64,000 nucleotides of DNA from Winogradskyella epiphytica (GCF_003217215.1 NZ_QJTD01000004.1:114790-178789); one strand, 5' to 3'. Numbered from the stretch's first letter, positions 33,683 through 43,528 are shown. Numbers and translations: made by a program. The notes: generated from the sequence alone by a model not told the origin.

Positions 33683-34969
33683 ATGTTATATCAAAGAAGT
33701 AGTGCATTATTTAAAGATGCAAAGACTGTGATTCCAGGTGGTGTAAATTCTCCAGTAAGAGCTTTTAATGCCGTTGGAGGTACACCTATTTTTGCTAAAT
33801 CGGCAAAAGGCGCCTATGTCTATGATGAAGATGGAAATCGTTTTATAGATTATATTAATTCGTGGGGGCCAATGTTACTTGGTCACGCGTTTCCGCCAGT
33901 GGTAGATGCGGTTATTGAAAAGGCTAAATTAGGTACTTCCTTTGGAATGCCGACGGCTTTAGAAACTGAAATCGCTGAATTAGCGGTGTCAATGGTTCCC
34001 AATGTAGATAAGATTCGTTTTGTGAATTCTGGTACTGAGGCTTGTATGAGTGCTATTCGGTTAGCCAGAGGTTATACGAAGAAAGATAAAATCATAAAAT
34101 TCTCTGGTTGTTATCATGGGCATAGCGACTCGTTTTTAATTGCTGCAGGAAGTGGAGCTGTGACCTTTGGTACTCCAAATAGCCCTGGTGTTACTCAAGG
34201 TACAGCTAAGGATACCTTGTTGGCACGTTATAATGATATTGAGAATGTAAAGGAATTGGTTGAAGCCAATAAAGGTGAAGTAGCGGCGATTATTATTGAA
34301 CCTGTTGCGGGTAATATGGGATGTATTCCTCCAATTGAAGGGTTTTTAGAAGGCTTAAGGACTGTATGTGATGCGAATGATATCCTGTTGATATTTGATG
34401 AGGTAATGACTGGTTTTAGGTTAGCTAAAGGTGGTGTGCAAGAGCTGAAGGGCATTAATGCAGATATTGTTTGCTTTGGAAAAGTAGTAGGTGGTGGATT
34501 GCCAGTGGGAGCTTTTGCCGCAAGAAATGAAATTATGGATTACCTAGCGCCATTAGGACCAGTATATCAAGCAGGAACTTTAAGTGGTAACCCTTTAGCT
34601 ATGGCTGCCGGATTAGCAATGTTAAAAGCTGTTCATTCCGATAAAGGCTTAATGAATAGGTTAGAGGAGAAGACCAAATATCTACACCAAGGTATGGCTG
34701 ATGCCTTAAATAAAAATAATGTTACCCATACGATTAACCGAATTGGCTCTATGATTTCTGTTCATTTTGCTGAAGAGGCCGTTGTAGATTTTGAGTCTGC
34801 TGCTAAAGGAAATAATGAGACTTTTAAGAAGTTCTTTCACGGTATGCTAGATGAAGGCATATATATTGCACCTAGCGCCTTTGAAACTTGGTTTATTACT
34901 GATGCTTTAACTTATGAAGATTTAAATGAAACCATCGCGGCCGTTGAACGGATAGCGAAAACCTTATAA
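33683..34969 (+). CDS. hemL: Glutamate-1-semialdehyde 2,1-aminomutase HemL
   Basis: Converts glutamate-1-semialdehyde to 5-aminolevulinate in the C5 route to heme; cytoplasmic and PLP dependent. The N-terminal [11 protein letters not shown] (18-28) is diagnostic for HemL. The PLP lysine is Lys267 in [15 protein letters not shown], and the segments [16 protein letters not shown] (115-130) and [11 protein letters not shown] (203-213) are as expected. At 428 residues it matches the family. It is third in a tight operon (six-base gap) after the PLP enzyme and glucosaminidase, and is followed by a strong bidirectional terminator. Confidence 0.96.
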   Translation: MLYQRSSALFKDAKTVIPGGVNSPVRAFNAVGGTPIFAKSAKGAYVYDEDGNRFIDYINSWGPMLLGHAFPPVVDAVIEKAKLGTSFGMPTALETEIAELAVSMVPNVDKIRFVNSGTEACMSAIRLARGYTKKDKIIKFSGCYHGHSDSFLIAAGSGAVTFGTPNSPGVTQGTAKDTLLARYNDIENVKELVEANKGEVAAIIIEPVAGNMGCIPPIEGFLEGLRTVCDANDILLIFDEVMTGFRLAKGGVQELKGINADIVCFGKVVGGGLPVGAFAARNEIMDYLAPLGPVYQAGTLSGNPLAMAAGLAMLKAVHSDKGLMNRLEEKTKYLHQGMADALNKNNVTHTINRIGSMISVHFAEEAVVDFESAAKGNNETFKKFFHGMLDEGIYIAPSAFETWFITDALTYEDLNETIAAVERIAKTL

Positions 34970-34972
34970 AAT

Positions 34973-35007
34973 AAAAAAGCCTCGTAAAATTTACGAGGCT
35001 TTTTTTA
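34973..35007. terminator. Bidirectional terminator between hemL and a Spy-like gene
   Basis: AAAAAGCCTCGTAAA pairs with TTTACGAGGCTTTTT around a minimal loop, with T-runs on both strands. It serves hemL on the plus strand and the convergent small secreted protein gene on the minus strand. Confidence 0.9.
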
Positions 35008-35022
35008 TTAAAATAATTTTTT

Positions 35023-35364
35023 TTAGTTGGCTTTTATATAAGCTAAATAACGCTCATACTGTTCTGCATCTAAAATTGATTTAATCTTCTCTTGTAATTC
35101 TTTTTCGTTTCTTTCAAGGTTTTCTGAAGTTGAAGGATATACTTTAAAACTCGCCTTCACTTTACCGTATTTTTGAAATGCTGAATAAATTTCATCTCGC
35201 TGTTCATTGCTAAACTTAACATTAAGTCTCAACTCTTCTGTTTTTTCAGCAGCTACTTTATTAATTTCTTTGAGGTCTTGAGCTGTATTATTTTGAGCAG
35301 CAATTGATTGGCTACCAAGTAACATAGCACCTACAAATAGACAAAGTGTAAATATCTTTTTCAT
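35023..35364 (-). CDS. Small secreted helical protein, Spy/CpxP-like (paralogue 1)
   Basis: A 113-residue protein with a signal peptide cleaved near SIAAQ (residue 24). The mature part is helical and charged (DLKEINKVAAEKTEELRLNV), with the phrase KFSNEQRDEIYSAFQKY (about 50-66) and a closing SILDAEQYERYLAYIKAN. The two x-x-EQ turns resemble the LTxxQ motifs of Spy/CpxP periplasmic chaperones. The next minus-strand gene has the same plan, so they are probably paralogues. A periplasmic chaperone or stress role is inferred only. Confidence 0.65.
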   Translation of the reverse strand: MKKIFTLCLFVGAMLLGSQSIAAQNNTAQDLKEINKVAAEKTEELRLNVKFSNEQRDEIYSAFQKYGKVKASFKVYPSTSENLERNEKELQEKIKSILDAEQYERYLAYIKAN

Positions 35365-35421
35365 TATGGATTAATAGTTTTAAAATTGGACACTAAAATA
35401 ACAATTTTATTCAATAAATAG

Positions 35422-35450
35422 AAAAAGTATCGACTAAGCGATACTTTTTT
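35422..35450. terminator. Bidirectional terminator between the two Spy-like genes
   Basis: AAAAAGTATCG pairs with CGATACTTTTT around ACTAAG, with a T-run on either strand. It ends the 153-residue gene, whose stop codon is 26 bases away, so the two small genes are probably separate units. Confidence 0.85.
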
Positions 35451-35475
35451 ATTTTAAAAATCGAATTTGTCTTTT

Positions 35476-35937
35476 TTATTGCTGGGTTTTTTTGACTGCT
35501 TTCGGTTGGTGTTTTCTTTTCATTTTATTCTTTTTAGACAGCATATTTTCAAATTTAGCATATTGTTCTGGGCTAAGAATTGCTTTCATTTTGCGTTTCA
35601 TTTCAATTCTCTCGTCCAACTTATCGCTTCTTCTTTTAACCAATTCATCTTTTGTGAGTTTTTCCTTTTCGGTATTGGAAGATGCTTTTCTTTCTTCTCT
35701 ACGCTTTTGTATTTCTTCGGATTTACTCAATATCAAACTATGCACTTTTGCTTGTTGATCTGCCGTTAAATCTAGTTTTAAGGTAAGCTTTTTGGTTTGC
35801 AAATCTGCTCTATCTTGAGGAGTCAATTCTTTTCTTAATTCAGAAACTTGACTTCTTTCCATCTTTTTTTGTTCCTTTTGTTGCGCCATTCCGCTGAAGG
35901 AAATAAGCGCTAAGGTCATAATTGCTAATTTTTTCAT
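35476..35937 (-). CDS. Small secreted helical protein, Spy/CpxP-like (paralogue 2)
   Basis: A 153-residue, very Lys-rich protein with a signal peptide ending in GMAQ (residue 18). Motifs of the LTxxQ type occur at KELTPQDRADLQ (about 36-47), LDLTADQQAKVHSLI (about 55-69) and AILSPEQYAKFENML (about 124-138), the arrangement seen in Spy/CpxP proteins. The C-terminus is strongly basic (KKNKMKRKHQPKAVKKTQQ). It shares its ending pattern with the neighbouring 113-residue protein. Function as an envelope chaperone or sensor is inferred from the motif only. Confidence 0.72.
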   Translation of the reverse strand: MKKLAIMTLALISFSGMAQQKEQKKMERSQVSELRKELTPQDRADLQTKKLTLKLDLTADQQAKVHSLILSKSEEIQKRREERKASSNTEKEKLTKDELVKRRSDKLDERIEMKRKMKAILSPEQYAKFENMLSKKNKMKRKHQPKAVKKTQQ

Positions 35938-36186
35938 GATTTATCTTTTTATGTTCTGCTATTTAAGACCGTAAATACTCTTAATCGTTTAATGAGATTT
36001 TGTTATTTAACAAAGAATTTAACATATAACAACCTATCTAATTACGAAGTACTTAGCCTAGAAACCTCAAATATTCCATATATTGAAAAGCAATAGGATT
36101 GTATAATGACAGTGCTATGGAATTTAAATCCTGAATAAATGCTAAATAATCAGCGGTCATTTTAATTAAAGGAAATTTTAAAACCT

Positions 36187-37470
36187 ATGAAGTTTAAATT
36201 TAATAGAGAACTGACCGAATTAGTGGATAATAAGGTTATTTCAGAAGATACTGCCATTCGTATTACTGAATATTATAGGTATAAAGAGAAGGGGCAATCT
36301 AACCCTTTGTTTATGATTTTTGGAATCTTCGGTTCGGCTTTAGTCGGATTAGGGGTTATTTTAATTCTGGCTCATAATTGGGATCATCTATCAAGACCTA
36401 TCAAGACCATTTTTGCCTTTCTTCCATTACTCATTGGGCAAGTGTTGTCGGGAATCGCTATACTGAAAAATAAAAGTCGGGCGTGGAAAGAATCTGCAGG
36501 CACATTTCTGTTTTTTTCCATAGGCGCGTCCATTGCACTTGTAAGTCAGATTTACCATATACCTGGCGATTTGAGTAGTTATTTGCTATTATGGATAAGC
36601 CTTGGATTGCCGCTGATTTATCTGCTAGATTCGAAAGCAGTCGACATGTTGGTTATAATATTGGCTACGTATTACGCCGTAGAGCTTGGTTATAGTTTTA
36701 ATGGTGGGAGTAGGGTGCCTTGGTTGTATTTTTTGATCATGTTAGGAACTTTACCATTTTACATATCGGCCTTGTTAAAAAGTGCACAAGCCAATTCCAC
36801 TGGAATTTTAAATTGGTTATATGCGGTGAGTTTAATGATAAGCTTGGGCACCTGTATCAATTCTAATTGGGCATTAGCGTTTTTGATGTATGCCTTGTTA
36901 TTCGGAATGTATTATAATCTCGGCTATCTTAATGTTTATAGAAACGGGCTCCTTAGGAGAAATAGTTTTAAGCTTTTAGGATCATTAGGAACAGTGGTTT
37001 TATTGGTTGTTTTCTCCTTTAATGGTATTTGGGAAGACGTAGAAAGTAAGGTGTTTGTGGTTAACTCGCAAGAGTTGATCATTTCAGTTCTATTATTTGT
37101 GAGCGCTTTAGTTTTATTAGGCTTCAGTTACAAAAAGAGAACGGAAGTGATGTTGGATGTTTTTCAATTTGTGTTCCTCGTCTTTGTAATATTGTTTGCA
37201 ATAGGTACTATAAATGCCGGATTAGCGACTGTACTTACTAATAGTATTTTGCTGCTTTTAGGATTATTTGCGGTGAAGTCTGGGACAGAGCGTTTAAGTT
37301 TTGGTATTCTAAATTATGGTCTGTTAATTATTTCAGTGACCATTATTTGTCGCTTTTTTGATACTGATATGAGCTTTGTTCTAAGAGGAATTCTGTTTGT
37401 TCTGGTTGGTCTAGGATTCTTCTTAACGAATTATTTCATGTTTAAAAAACAGAAGTCTATTCAGTCTTAA
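36187..37470 (+). CDS. DUF2157 multi-pass membrane protein
   Basis: A 427-residue protein. The cytoplasmic N-terminus (about 1-37: RELTELVDNKVISEDTAIRI) is followed by the DUF2157 core with GIFGSALVGLGVILILAHNW (about 46-65), and in total about 12 hydrophobic segments. The function of DUF2157 proteins is unknown. It is followed after 18 bases by a GDYXXLXY protein gene; this pairing is common in Bacteroidota and Proteobacteria, where DUF2157/DUF4401 proteins and GDYXXLXY proteins lie together, suggesting one membrane complex. Conserved architecture is clear; role is not. Confidence 0.85.
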   Translation: MKFKFNRELTELVDNKVISEDTAIRITEYYRYKEKGQSNPLFMIFGIFGSALVGLGVILILAHNWDHLSRPIKTIFAFLPLLIGQVLSGIAILKNKSRAWKESAGTFLFFSIGASIALVSQIYHIPGDLSSYLLLWISLGLPLIYLLDSKAVDMLVIILATYYAVELGYSFNGGSRVPWLYFLIMLGTLPFYISALLKSAQANSTGILNWLYAVSLMISLGTCINSNWALAFLMYALLFGMYYNLGYLNVYRNGLLRRNSFKLLGSLGTVVLLVVFSFNGIWEDVESKVFVVNSQELIISVLLFVSALVLLGFSYKKRTEVMLDVFQFVFLVFVILFAIGTINAGLATVLTNSILLLLGLFAVKSGTERLSFGILNYGLLIISVTIICRFFDTDMSFVLRGILFVLVGLGFFLTNYFMFKKQKSIQS

Positions 37471-37488
37471 CCCCGTTAAATCGCACTT

Positions 37489-38061
37489 ATGAAATCTAAA
37501 TATCTATTTATAATTTTCGTGGTTATTGCCGTTTTACAACTGTTTGCTCCTGCAAACATGATTTATAATCAAGAACATATTCTTAAAACAGGAACTTTAT
37601 ATAAATTTAAAACACAACCCATAGATCCGAATGACCCCTTTAGAGGGAAGTATGTGACTTTGAGTTATGAATTAAATTCTGCAAAAAGTAGAGATTCTAC
37701 ACTTCAAAAAGACGATAAGATTCTCGTGTATCTGGAAAAAGATAGTTCAGGATATGCACAAGTGAAAGCAGTAAGTAAGACGAAGATTGAAAACGAAAAA
37801 GATTTTATTGAAGTCAAGGTTGACTGGTATAATCCATATACCAATGATGTTGGTTTCAGTTTACCATTCAATCGCTATTATATGCAAGAATTTAAAGCCA
37901 AACCAGCAGAAAATATCTATAGAAAATACAATTCGGTTTTAGATACCATCAATCAGACTTATGCTTTAGTGTCTGTTAAAAATGGAGATGCGGTTTTAAA
38001 AGAGGTCTATATTAATGATCGACCTCTTCTGAATTATTTAGAACTAAAGACCTCTGAATGA
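37489..38061 (+). CDS. GDYXXLXY domain protein
   Basis: A 190-residue protein with one N-terminal membrane anchor (about 4-22). The family motif is present as GKYVTLSYE at 53-61, in the context IDPNDPFRGKY. The remainder is beta-rich and probably on the periplasmic side, ending RPLLNYLELKTSE. It is the second gene of a two-gene operon with the DUF2157 protein (18-base gap) and is followed by a terminator. The function of the family is unknown. Confidence 0.87.
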   Translation: MKSKYLFIIFVVIAVLQLFAPANMIYNQEHILKTGTLYKFKTQPIDPNDPFRGKYVTLSYELNSAKSRDSTLQKDDKILVYLEKDSSGYAQVKAVSKTKIENEKDFIEVKVDWYNPYTNDVGFSLPFNRYYMQEFKAKPAENIYRKYNSVLDTINQTYALVSVKNGDAVLKEVYINDRPLLNYLELKTSE

Positions 38062-38068
38062 TATCCAT

Positions 38069-38110
38069 AAAAAAAAGGCTTCAAATTGAATTGAAGCCTT
38101 TTTTGTTTTC
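38069..38110. terminator. Bidirectional terminator, GDYXXLXY gene / metalloprotease gene
   Basis: AAAAGGCTTCAATT and AATTGAAGCCTTTT style arms form a long stem with an A-run before and a T-run after it. It lies between two convergent genes and serves both. Confidence 0.88.
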
Positions 38111-38126
38111 TATAATTAGCCTTAAA

Positions 38127-40610
38127 TTATTTAGGATCTAAAATAAGGTTGATTCGCTCTATAGCATCAGCAATATGAATTCTACTCATGGCATCTCTAC
38201 CACGTGCCGAACGTAATTGATTACGTAAGGTAGTTAACTCAGCTCTTACTACAGCTCTAATATCAGACTGACTAGTATTTACTGCTGTCATTTTAACGTA
38301 GGCACTTCTTGATCGTCCACTTTGATTTTCAGCCGTCATTAAATAGGCTAATCTATCAATATGTGCACGTTGTAAATTACGTCTGTACGTATCGATACTT
38401 TGACCTGTACGTAATTCACTCCAAACACCTGAACGAAGATCTTTCATCATTTCTGTAAGTGCGTAAGCATTTGCATCAAAAGTATGTGCTTCAATTAAAC
38501 GTTGCATTTTACCTAAACTTAAAATATTGTTTAGGGTTCTTTCTTGCATACCTCTAACACGTTCTACAGAGCCTGAAAACTCAATACGATCAAAAATATC
38601 CTTATCAATTAACCATTCTGGTGTTTCGAATAAGTGCTCTTGAATAAAAGCCATAGCTCTCTTTTGGTGATCTTTTGGAACGGCCGTATATACAGCGCCT
38701 TCTTGGTCTGCTGCTTTATAGTGCTCATAAACCCCACCAATATTATTAGATACGTGACCCATATAACGATTAAATTGCGCTAAAACATGTCCGTACATTT
38801 CTTCTAAATCGTCATAGTGCTCACCAGCTTCTGTTGTCCAATCAATTAAATTTGGAACAATACGCTTTAAGTTTTTAATCCCATAATCACTAGCAAGCAT
38901 TGCGTCATCTCCTAAATCCTCAGTTTGAGAACTCGGGTCTACAACATCGCCAACTTGTTGATGACCAAAACGGTATAATGGATCACCTGCATGTTTCATA
39001 ATCCACTCGTTAAGGATTGGTTTTTCCTCTTCAGCCGTTTTGTCTAAAATAGGTCTATAACCCCATTCGATAGCATATTTATCATAAGGACCGATATCTG
39101 GCATTAAAGCAACACCTTCATCTCCTGGTTGTGCGATATAGTTAAAACGTGCATAGTCCATGATTGATGGCGCAGTTCCGAATTTCTTGGTGAATTCAGC
39201 ATCACGTAATTTTTCAACAGGATAAGCCACACTTGAACCCATATTATGAGGTAAACCTAAGGTGTGTCCTACTTCGTGAGAAGATACAAAACGAATTAAG
39301 CGTCCCATCACTTCGTCTTTAAATTGTGGGCTTTGTGCTTCAGGGTTTATAGCTGCTGTTTGAACAAAGAACCATCCTCTTAATAAGGACATTACGTTAT
39401 GATACCAGTTAATATCACTTTCAATAATTTCACCAGTTCTTGGGTCACTTACGTGAGGTCCATTGGCATTAGGGATTGGAGATGCTAAATAACGCACTAC
39501 TGAGTAGCGTGCATCTTCTGGGCTCCAATCTGGATCTTCTTCCACTGAAGGAGGGTCTTTGGCAATAATAGCTTCTTTAAATCCAGCAGCTTCAAAAGCT
39601 ACTTGCCAATCTTCAATTCCTTGTTTGATATAAGGTCTCCATTTTTCTGGAGTTGCTCTATCGATATAATAAACGATTTGTTTTTTAGGAACTACAAGTT
39701 CACCACGTTTGAATTTTTCGATATCCTCGTCTTTGATTTCAAGCCTCCAACGGTCTAAATATTCTAAGGTCTTACTTTTTTGATCTTCTAATCCGTAATC
39801 GGTTTGTTTACTTGTAAACCATCCCACACGCTTATCGAAATAACGACGCTTCATAGGTGTGTCCGGTAACAAAATCATAGAGTTATTAATCTCTAGTGAA
39901 ATTGTTCCTGTACTTGAATTTGAAGGTGGTTTTCCAGCCGTATACGTTTTTACGTGACGTGTTTCAATATTTCGTGGGTAACTTTTAATGGATTCGATAA
40001 ACGATTTATCGCTTTCTAATCGAGATATCTTATAGGCTGTTCTTCTGAATTGTGGTAAACCTAATGGTTTAACATCCTTTTCGTAAAGAGGTGTTGCATC
40101 GATGACTGTACTTGTTGAATCTTTGCCTATAGCTTCAATAGGAAATGTGAATAGTACAGGCTCGAAGTTAGAGTTGATTACTGCTTCATTTACCGGAAGA
40201 GAATCGGCAGCCACCACGTTATAAGAGACTACTCGAAGTACTACTTTTTTGTCTCTTTTTTCCCAGCGTAATACTTGTTCATTTTGCTTTCCACCACCAA
40301 AACCAAGTCCTGATGCTGTTTTAGCAATACGAGTAACCATGAGCATTTCTCTATTAAAAAGAGAATCTGGGATCTCATAGTAGTATTTGTCATCTAAAGC
40401 GTGTACAGTAAATAATCCTTGGTCGCTTTTTGCGTCTTTAGTGATGACTTTTCCGTAAGGTTTAGGGTCGTTTTTTCCAGGTTTTTTTCCTGAATTTTGA
40501 GCCATTTCAGTGGCATCCTTTTTTGACTTTCCAGCGTTTTGCACGGTCGAGCATGAAAATGCAAGAAATGCAGACGCTACAAAGACTAATTTGATTGATA
40601 CGTGTTTCAA
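38127..40610 (-). CDS. Zinc-dependent metalloprotease lipoprotein (DUF5117/DUF4953 type)
   Basis: An 827-residue envelope protease. Lipoprotein signal with Cys20 (AFSC). Residues about 45-300 match the N-terminal DUF5118/DUF5117 part (for example FFNREMLMVTRIAK-like text near 84-98). The catalytic zinc site is HEVGHTLGLPHN (444-455 region: His445, Glu446, His449, His455), the extended metzincin-type motif HExxHxxGxxH. The downstream SIMDYARFNY segment would give the Met-turn. The C-terminal DUF4953 region extends to the end. The length is usual for these Bacteroidota proteins. Substrates are unknown; it is a single-gene unit. Confidence 0.9.
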   Translation of the reverse strand: MKHVSIKLVFVASAFLAFSCSTVQNAGKSKKDATEMAQNSGKKPGKNDPKPYGKVITKDAKSDQGLFTVHALDDKYYYEIPDSLFNREMLMVTRIAKTASGLGFGGGKQNEQVLRWEKRDKKVVLRVVSYNVVAADSLPVNEAVINSNFEPVLFTFPIEAIGKDSTSTVIDATPLYEKDVKPLGLPQFRRTAYKISRLESDKSFIESIKSYPRNIETRHVKTYTAGKPPSNSSTGTISLEINNSMILLPDTPMKRRYFDKRVGWFTSKQTDYGLEDQKSKTLEYLDRWRLEIKDEDIEKFKRGELVVPKKQIVYYIDRATPEKWRPYIKQGIEDWQVAFEAAGFKEAIIAKDPPSVEEDPDWSPEDARYSVVRYLASPIPNANGPHVSDPRTGEIIESDINWYHNVMSLLRGWFFVQTAAINPEAQSPQFKDEVMGRLIRFVSSHEVGHTLGLPHNMGSSVAYPVEKLRDAEFTKKFGTAPSIMDYARFNYIAQPGDEGVALMPDIGPYDKYAIEWGYRPILDKTAEEEKPILNEWIMKHAGDPLYRFGHQQVGDVVDPSSQTEDLGDDAMLASDYGIKNLKRIVPNLIDWTTEAGEHYDDLEEMYGHVLAQFNRYMGHVSNNIGGVYEHYKAADQEGAVYTAVPKDHQKRAMAFIQEHLFETPEWLIDKDIFDRIEFSGSVERVRGMQERTLNNILSLGKMQRLIEAHTFDANAYALTEMMKDLRSGVWSELRTGQSIDTYRRNLQRAHIDRLAYLMTAENQSGRSRSAYVKMTAVNTSQSDIRAVVRAELTTLRNQLRSARGRDAMSRIHIADAIERINLILDPK

Positions 40611-40701
40611 AATTGTTGGTTTTAAAAAATTTTGTTGAAAATAAGGATTCTATTGATATTCCGAGAGTATTAAAAGCGACTTTAGTAAATCTTTAACGGG
40701 T

Positions 40702-41685
40702 TTAGTTTAGGGAATTCAGATATTCTTGAATTAAACTTACTCCTTCGTTATGCAGCATTGATGTTCCAATATATGGCATGCTTAATCCCTCTAAGTAAAA
40801 TGAAATTCTATAATCGATACTAAAGCTGCGCTCAATAATTTGACTTTCCTCTAAAGGTGTTTCAAATGCCAGGTTTAAGGTGGATAAATCGTCGCAAGTA
40901 CCACCAGGAACATGACAGTGCGCGCAATTAATATCCATATAGGCCCTAGCTCTGTATTCTAGCGGAATAGAAGTATCTTCCCAATTAGGAAGACTTCTTA
41001 CTGAAGAACTATTTGAGAGGCCCGTTAGTTGTTGGTTAGTGATAAATTGCTCTAATTGATTCACGCCATTAATGTTGAAATTCATCGATCGTAATTTTGG
41101 GCCAATAGGTTGGGTGGAGCCATAATTGTTATGGCAGGTAAAGCAATCTGTATTTGAAGGGATTTTATAAGTGGTCGTCTGGCTGTTGCCTTCACTATCG
41201 ATCCATGAAACAGGCAAAGAGCTGCCTGATAAGTCTAACACGGCCTCTGATTGCTCGTCATTCCATTTGTAATCGCCCGATTCCCATTCGCCATTAGTTT
41301 TTATTAATATGCGGGTCTCTATTATCGTACGGCCTAAGCTAAGGTCTCGTTCATCATTATTATAATAAAAGGTTTTAGCAATCAGGGTCCCGTCTGGAAA
41401 AATAGGTAAGCCGTCGCCATTAAAGGTCATGCTTGTCCCTTCAGGTAGAGCTATAAGGCGTTGTTTATGCGAGTAATCTGAAAATAGGGTGCTACTCAGA
41501 TTGTATTCAAAAGCACGTGATGAATGATTTAATTCACTTAATTCACCAGTAAATAGATTGAGTTCAGAGAGGTTGGTTTTGAATTCTGCCACAACTTCGG
41601 GAGTTTCAACAGGGAAGATAGAGGGGTCTTTCTCACAAGAACTGAAAAGTAGGGTAAGAATAAGTAGTTTGAATAGGTTTTTCAT
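40702..41685 (-). CDS. SO2930-family diheme c-type cytochrome lipoprotein
   Basis: A 327-residue protein with a lipoprotein signal (Cys17 in FSSC) and two heme-binding CXXCH sites: CFTCH at 181-185 and CAHCH at 254-258. The phrases FEYNLSSTLFSDYSHKQR (about 60-76), FPDGTLIAKTFYY (about 96-108) and KIPSNTDCFTCH are typical of the SO2930-like diheme family. It is probably on the periplasmic side of the outer membrane. In other genomes this family occurs next to a parallel-beta-helix partner; none is seen here. The electron partners are unknown. Single gene, 90 bases from the metalloprotease gene in the same direction. Confidence 0.85.
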   Translation of the reverse strand: MKNLFKLLILTLLFSSCEKDPSIFPVETPEVVAEFKTNLSELNLFTGELSELNHSSRAFEYNLSSTLFSDYSHKQRLIALPEGTSMTFNGDGLPIFPDGTLIAKTFYYNNDERDLSLGRTIIETRILIKTNGEWESGDYKWNDEQSEAVLDLSGSSLPVSWIDSEGNSQTTTYKIPSNTDCFTCHNNYGSTQPIGPKLRSMNFNINGVNQLEQFITNQQLTGLSNSSSVRSLPNWEDTSIPLEYRARAYMDINCAHCHVPGGTCDDLSTLNLAFETPLEESQIIERSFSIDYRISFYLEGLSMPYIGTSMLHNEGVSLIQEYLNSLN

Positions 41686-41786
41686 GTTAAGAGATATGAC
41701 TTTTCTAATTTAAATAAAGAATTCTAAAGTATAGAAAAACAGATTAAAAACTAATTTTTATCTGTTCATACTCCAAAAAACAGGAT

Positions 41787-41820
41787 AAAAAAAAGGAATT
41801 ACTCTTCAGTAACTCCTTTT
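41787..41820 (-). terminator. Terminator of lysS
   Basis: AAGGAATTACT and AGTAACTCCTT pair with one mismatch around CTTC; on the minus strand the stem is followed by eight Ts. It is 20 bases beyond the lysS stop. Confidence 0.78.
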
Positions 41821-41839
41821 CATGATTAAAATTTTAAGT

Positions 41840-43528
41840 TTAAACCAACTCAACAAATAGGCCCTCATCGGTTTTTTCTACCTTTGTTAAACCGTGTTTT
41901 CCTAAACCTTTGATGCCTTTATCCCAAGCTTTATTACTTAAGCCTGATTGCGATTTTAGAACATTTAAATCCATTCGATTTTGAAGTTTAAGAATTTCAA
42001 AAATCGTTTTTTCGTTATCGCTAAGATTTACTTTCTTCTTTTCTGGTCGCATTTGAGGGAAGAACAATACTTCTTGAATGCTTTGATTATTGGTGAGGTA
42101 CATGATTAAACGGTCCATTCCAATTCCCATACCAGATGTTGGCGGCATTCCGTATTCTAAGGCACGTAAAAAATCGTAATCTATAAATTCGGTAGCTTCG
42201 TCATCGCCTTTTTGAGCGAGCTTCAGTTGCTCTTCAAAGCGCTCACGTTGATCTATTGGGTCATTAAGTTCGGAATAGGCATTAGCGATTTCCTTACCGC
42301 AAACCATCAATTCAAAACGCTCTGTTAATTCTGGGTTGTCTCTATGTTCTTTACATAGTGGACTCATTTCCTTTGGATAATCTGTGATGAACGTTGGTTG
42401 AATATAATTGCCTTCACACTTCTCTCCAAAAATCTCATCTATCAATTTGCCTTTACCCATGGTGTCATCCACTTCGATATGCATTGCTTTTGCAGCGGCT
42501 CTAATTTCATCTTCGGTTTTGTTATAAATATCAAAACCTGTGAATTCCAATATAGAATCACGCATGGTAATACGCTTGTATGGCGCTTTGAAATTGATTT
42601 TATGTTCACCGAAAGTTGCTTCCGATGTTCCGTTTACGGCAATGGCACAATGCTCTAATAAGCGCTCGCAGAAATCCATCATCCAATTGTAATCTTTGTA
42701 AGATACATAGATTTCCATGGCTGTAAACTCTGGGTTATGAGTTCTGTCCATCCCTTCGTTACGGAAGTTTTTAGAGAATTCATATACCCCATCAAAGCCA
42801 CCAACAATTAATCGTTTTAGATATAATTCGTTAGCAATTCGCATATATAATGGAATGTCTAAACTATTGTGATGTGTTACAAATGGTCTTGCTGCAGCTC
42901 CTCCTGGAATAGGCTGTAAGATTGGCGTTTCAACTTCAAAATATCCTGCATCATTAAAAAATTGACGCATGGCATTGTAAAGCTTCGTTCGTTTGATGAA
43001 CACTTCTTTTACATGTGGATTTACAGCCAAGTCGGCATAACGTTGTCTGTAACGCTGTTCAGGATCTGTAAACGCATCATAAGTCTTTCCATCTTTTTGC
43101 TTAGGAATAGGTAGCGGTTTTAAAGCCTTACTTAATAGTTTAAACTGCTTTACCATTACTGTCTTTTCACCCACTTGCGTTGTGAAAAGTTCACCTTCAA
43201 TCCCTACAAAATCACCTAAATCTAGTAATTTCTTAAAGACATCATTGTACAAGGATTTATCTTCACCTGGACAGATTTCGTCTCTGTTAAAATATACCTG
43301 AATACGACCTTCACTATCTTGTAATTGAGCAAAAGAAGCTTTTCCTTGGATATTGATAGCCATTAGACGACCAGCAATAACTACCTGTTTACCATCTTCG
43401 TAATTCGATTTTATCTGTTTCGAAGTGTGATCAACTGGAAATAAATCCGCTGGATAAGGGTTGATTCCTAAAGCTCTAAGCTTGTCTAACTTTTGGCGTC
43501 TTACCAATTCTTGTTCTGAAAGTTGCAT
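41840..43528 (-). CDS. lysS: Lysyl-tRNA synthetase (class II)
   Basis: Charges tRNA-Lys; cytoplasmic. I chose ATG 43528 (MQLSEQELVRRQKLDKLRAL), giving 562 residues; an upstream in-frame ATG at 43564 lies at the predicted transcription start. The OB-fold anticodon-binding domain (about 50-150) is followed by class II motif 1 (about 205-225, GYFEVETPILQPIPGGAAAR), motif 2 (FRNEGMDRTHNPEFTAMEIY) and motif 3 (GMGIGMDRLIMYLT). The last 60-70 residues form an additional winged-helix-like tail (FEILKLQNRMDLNVLKSQSG ...) beyond the usual 500-residue bacterial enzyme. That tail is seen in several Bacteroidota LysS proteins; its purpose is unknown. Confidence 0.95.
   Translation of the reverse strand: MQLSEQELVRRQKLDKLRALGINPYPADLFPVDHTSKQIKSNYEDGKQVVIAGRLMAINIQGKASFAQLQDSEGRIQVYFNRDEICPGEDKSLYNDVFKKLLDLGDFVGIEGELFTTQVGEKTVMVKQFKLLSKALKPLPIPKQKDGKTYDAFTDPEQRYRQRYADLAVNPHVKEVFIKRTKLYNAMRQFFNDAGYFEVETPILQPIPGGAAARPFVTHHNSLDIPLYMRIANELYLKRLIVGGFDGVYEFSKNFRNEGMDRTHNPEFTAMEIYVSYKDYNWMMDFCERLLEHCAIAVNGTSEATFGEHKINFKAPYKRITMRDSILEFTGFDIYNKTEDEIRAAAKAMHIEVDDTMGKGKLIDEIFGEKCEGNYIQPTFITDYPKEMSPLCKEHRDNPELTERFELMVCGKEIANAYSELNDPIDQRERFEEQLKLAQKGDDEATEFIDYDFLRALEYGMPPTSGMGIGMDRLIMYLTNNQSIQEVLFFPQMRPEKKKVNLSDNEKTIFEILKLQNRMDLNVLKSQSGLSNKAWDKGIKGLGKHGLTKVEKTDEGLFVELV

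Noticed and set aside
35467..35769. Phe-rich 100-codon and 88-codon frames on the plus strand
   Set aside because: They are antisense to the Lys-rich Spy-like protein; the Phe/Ser composition is the mirror of its Lys/Glu codons.
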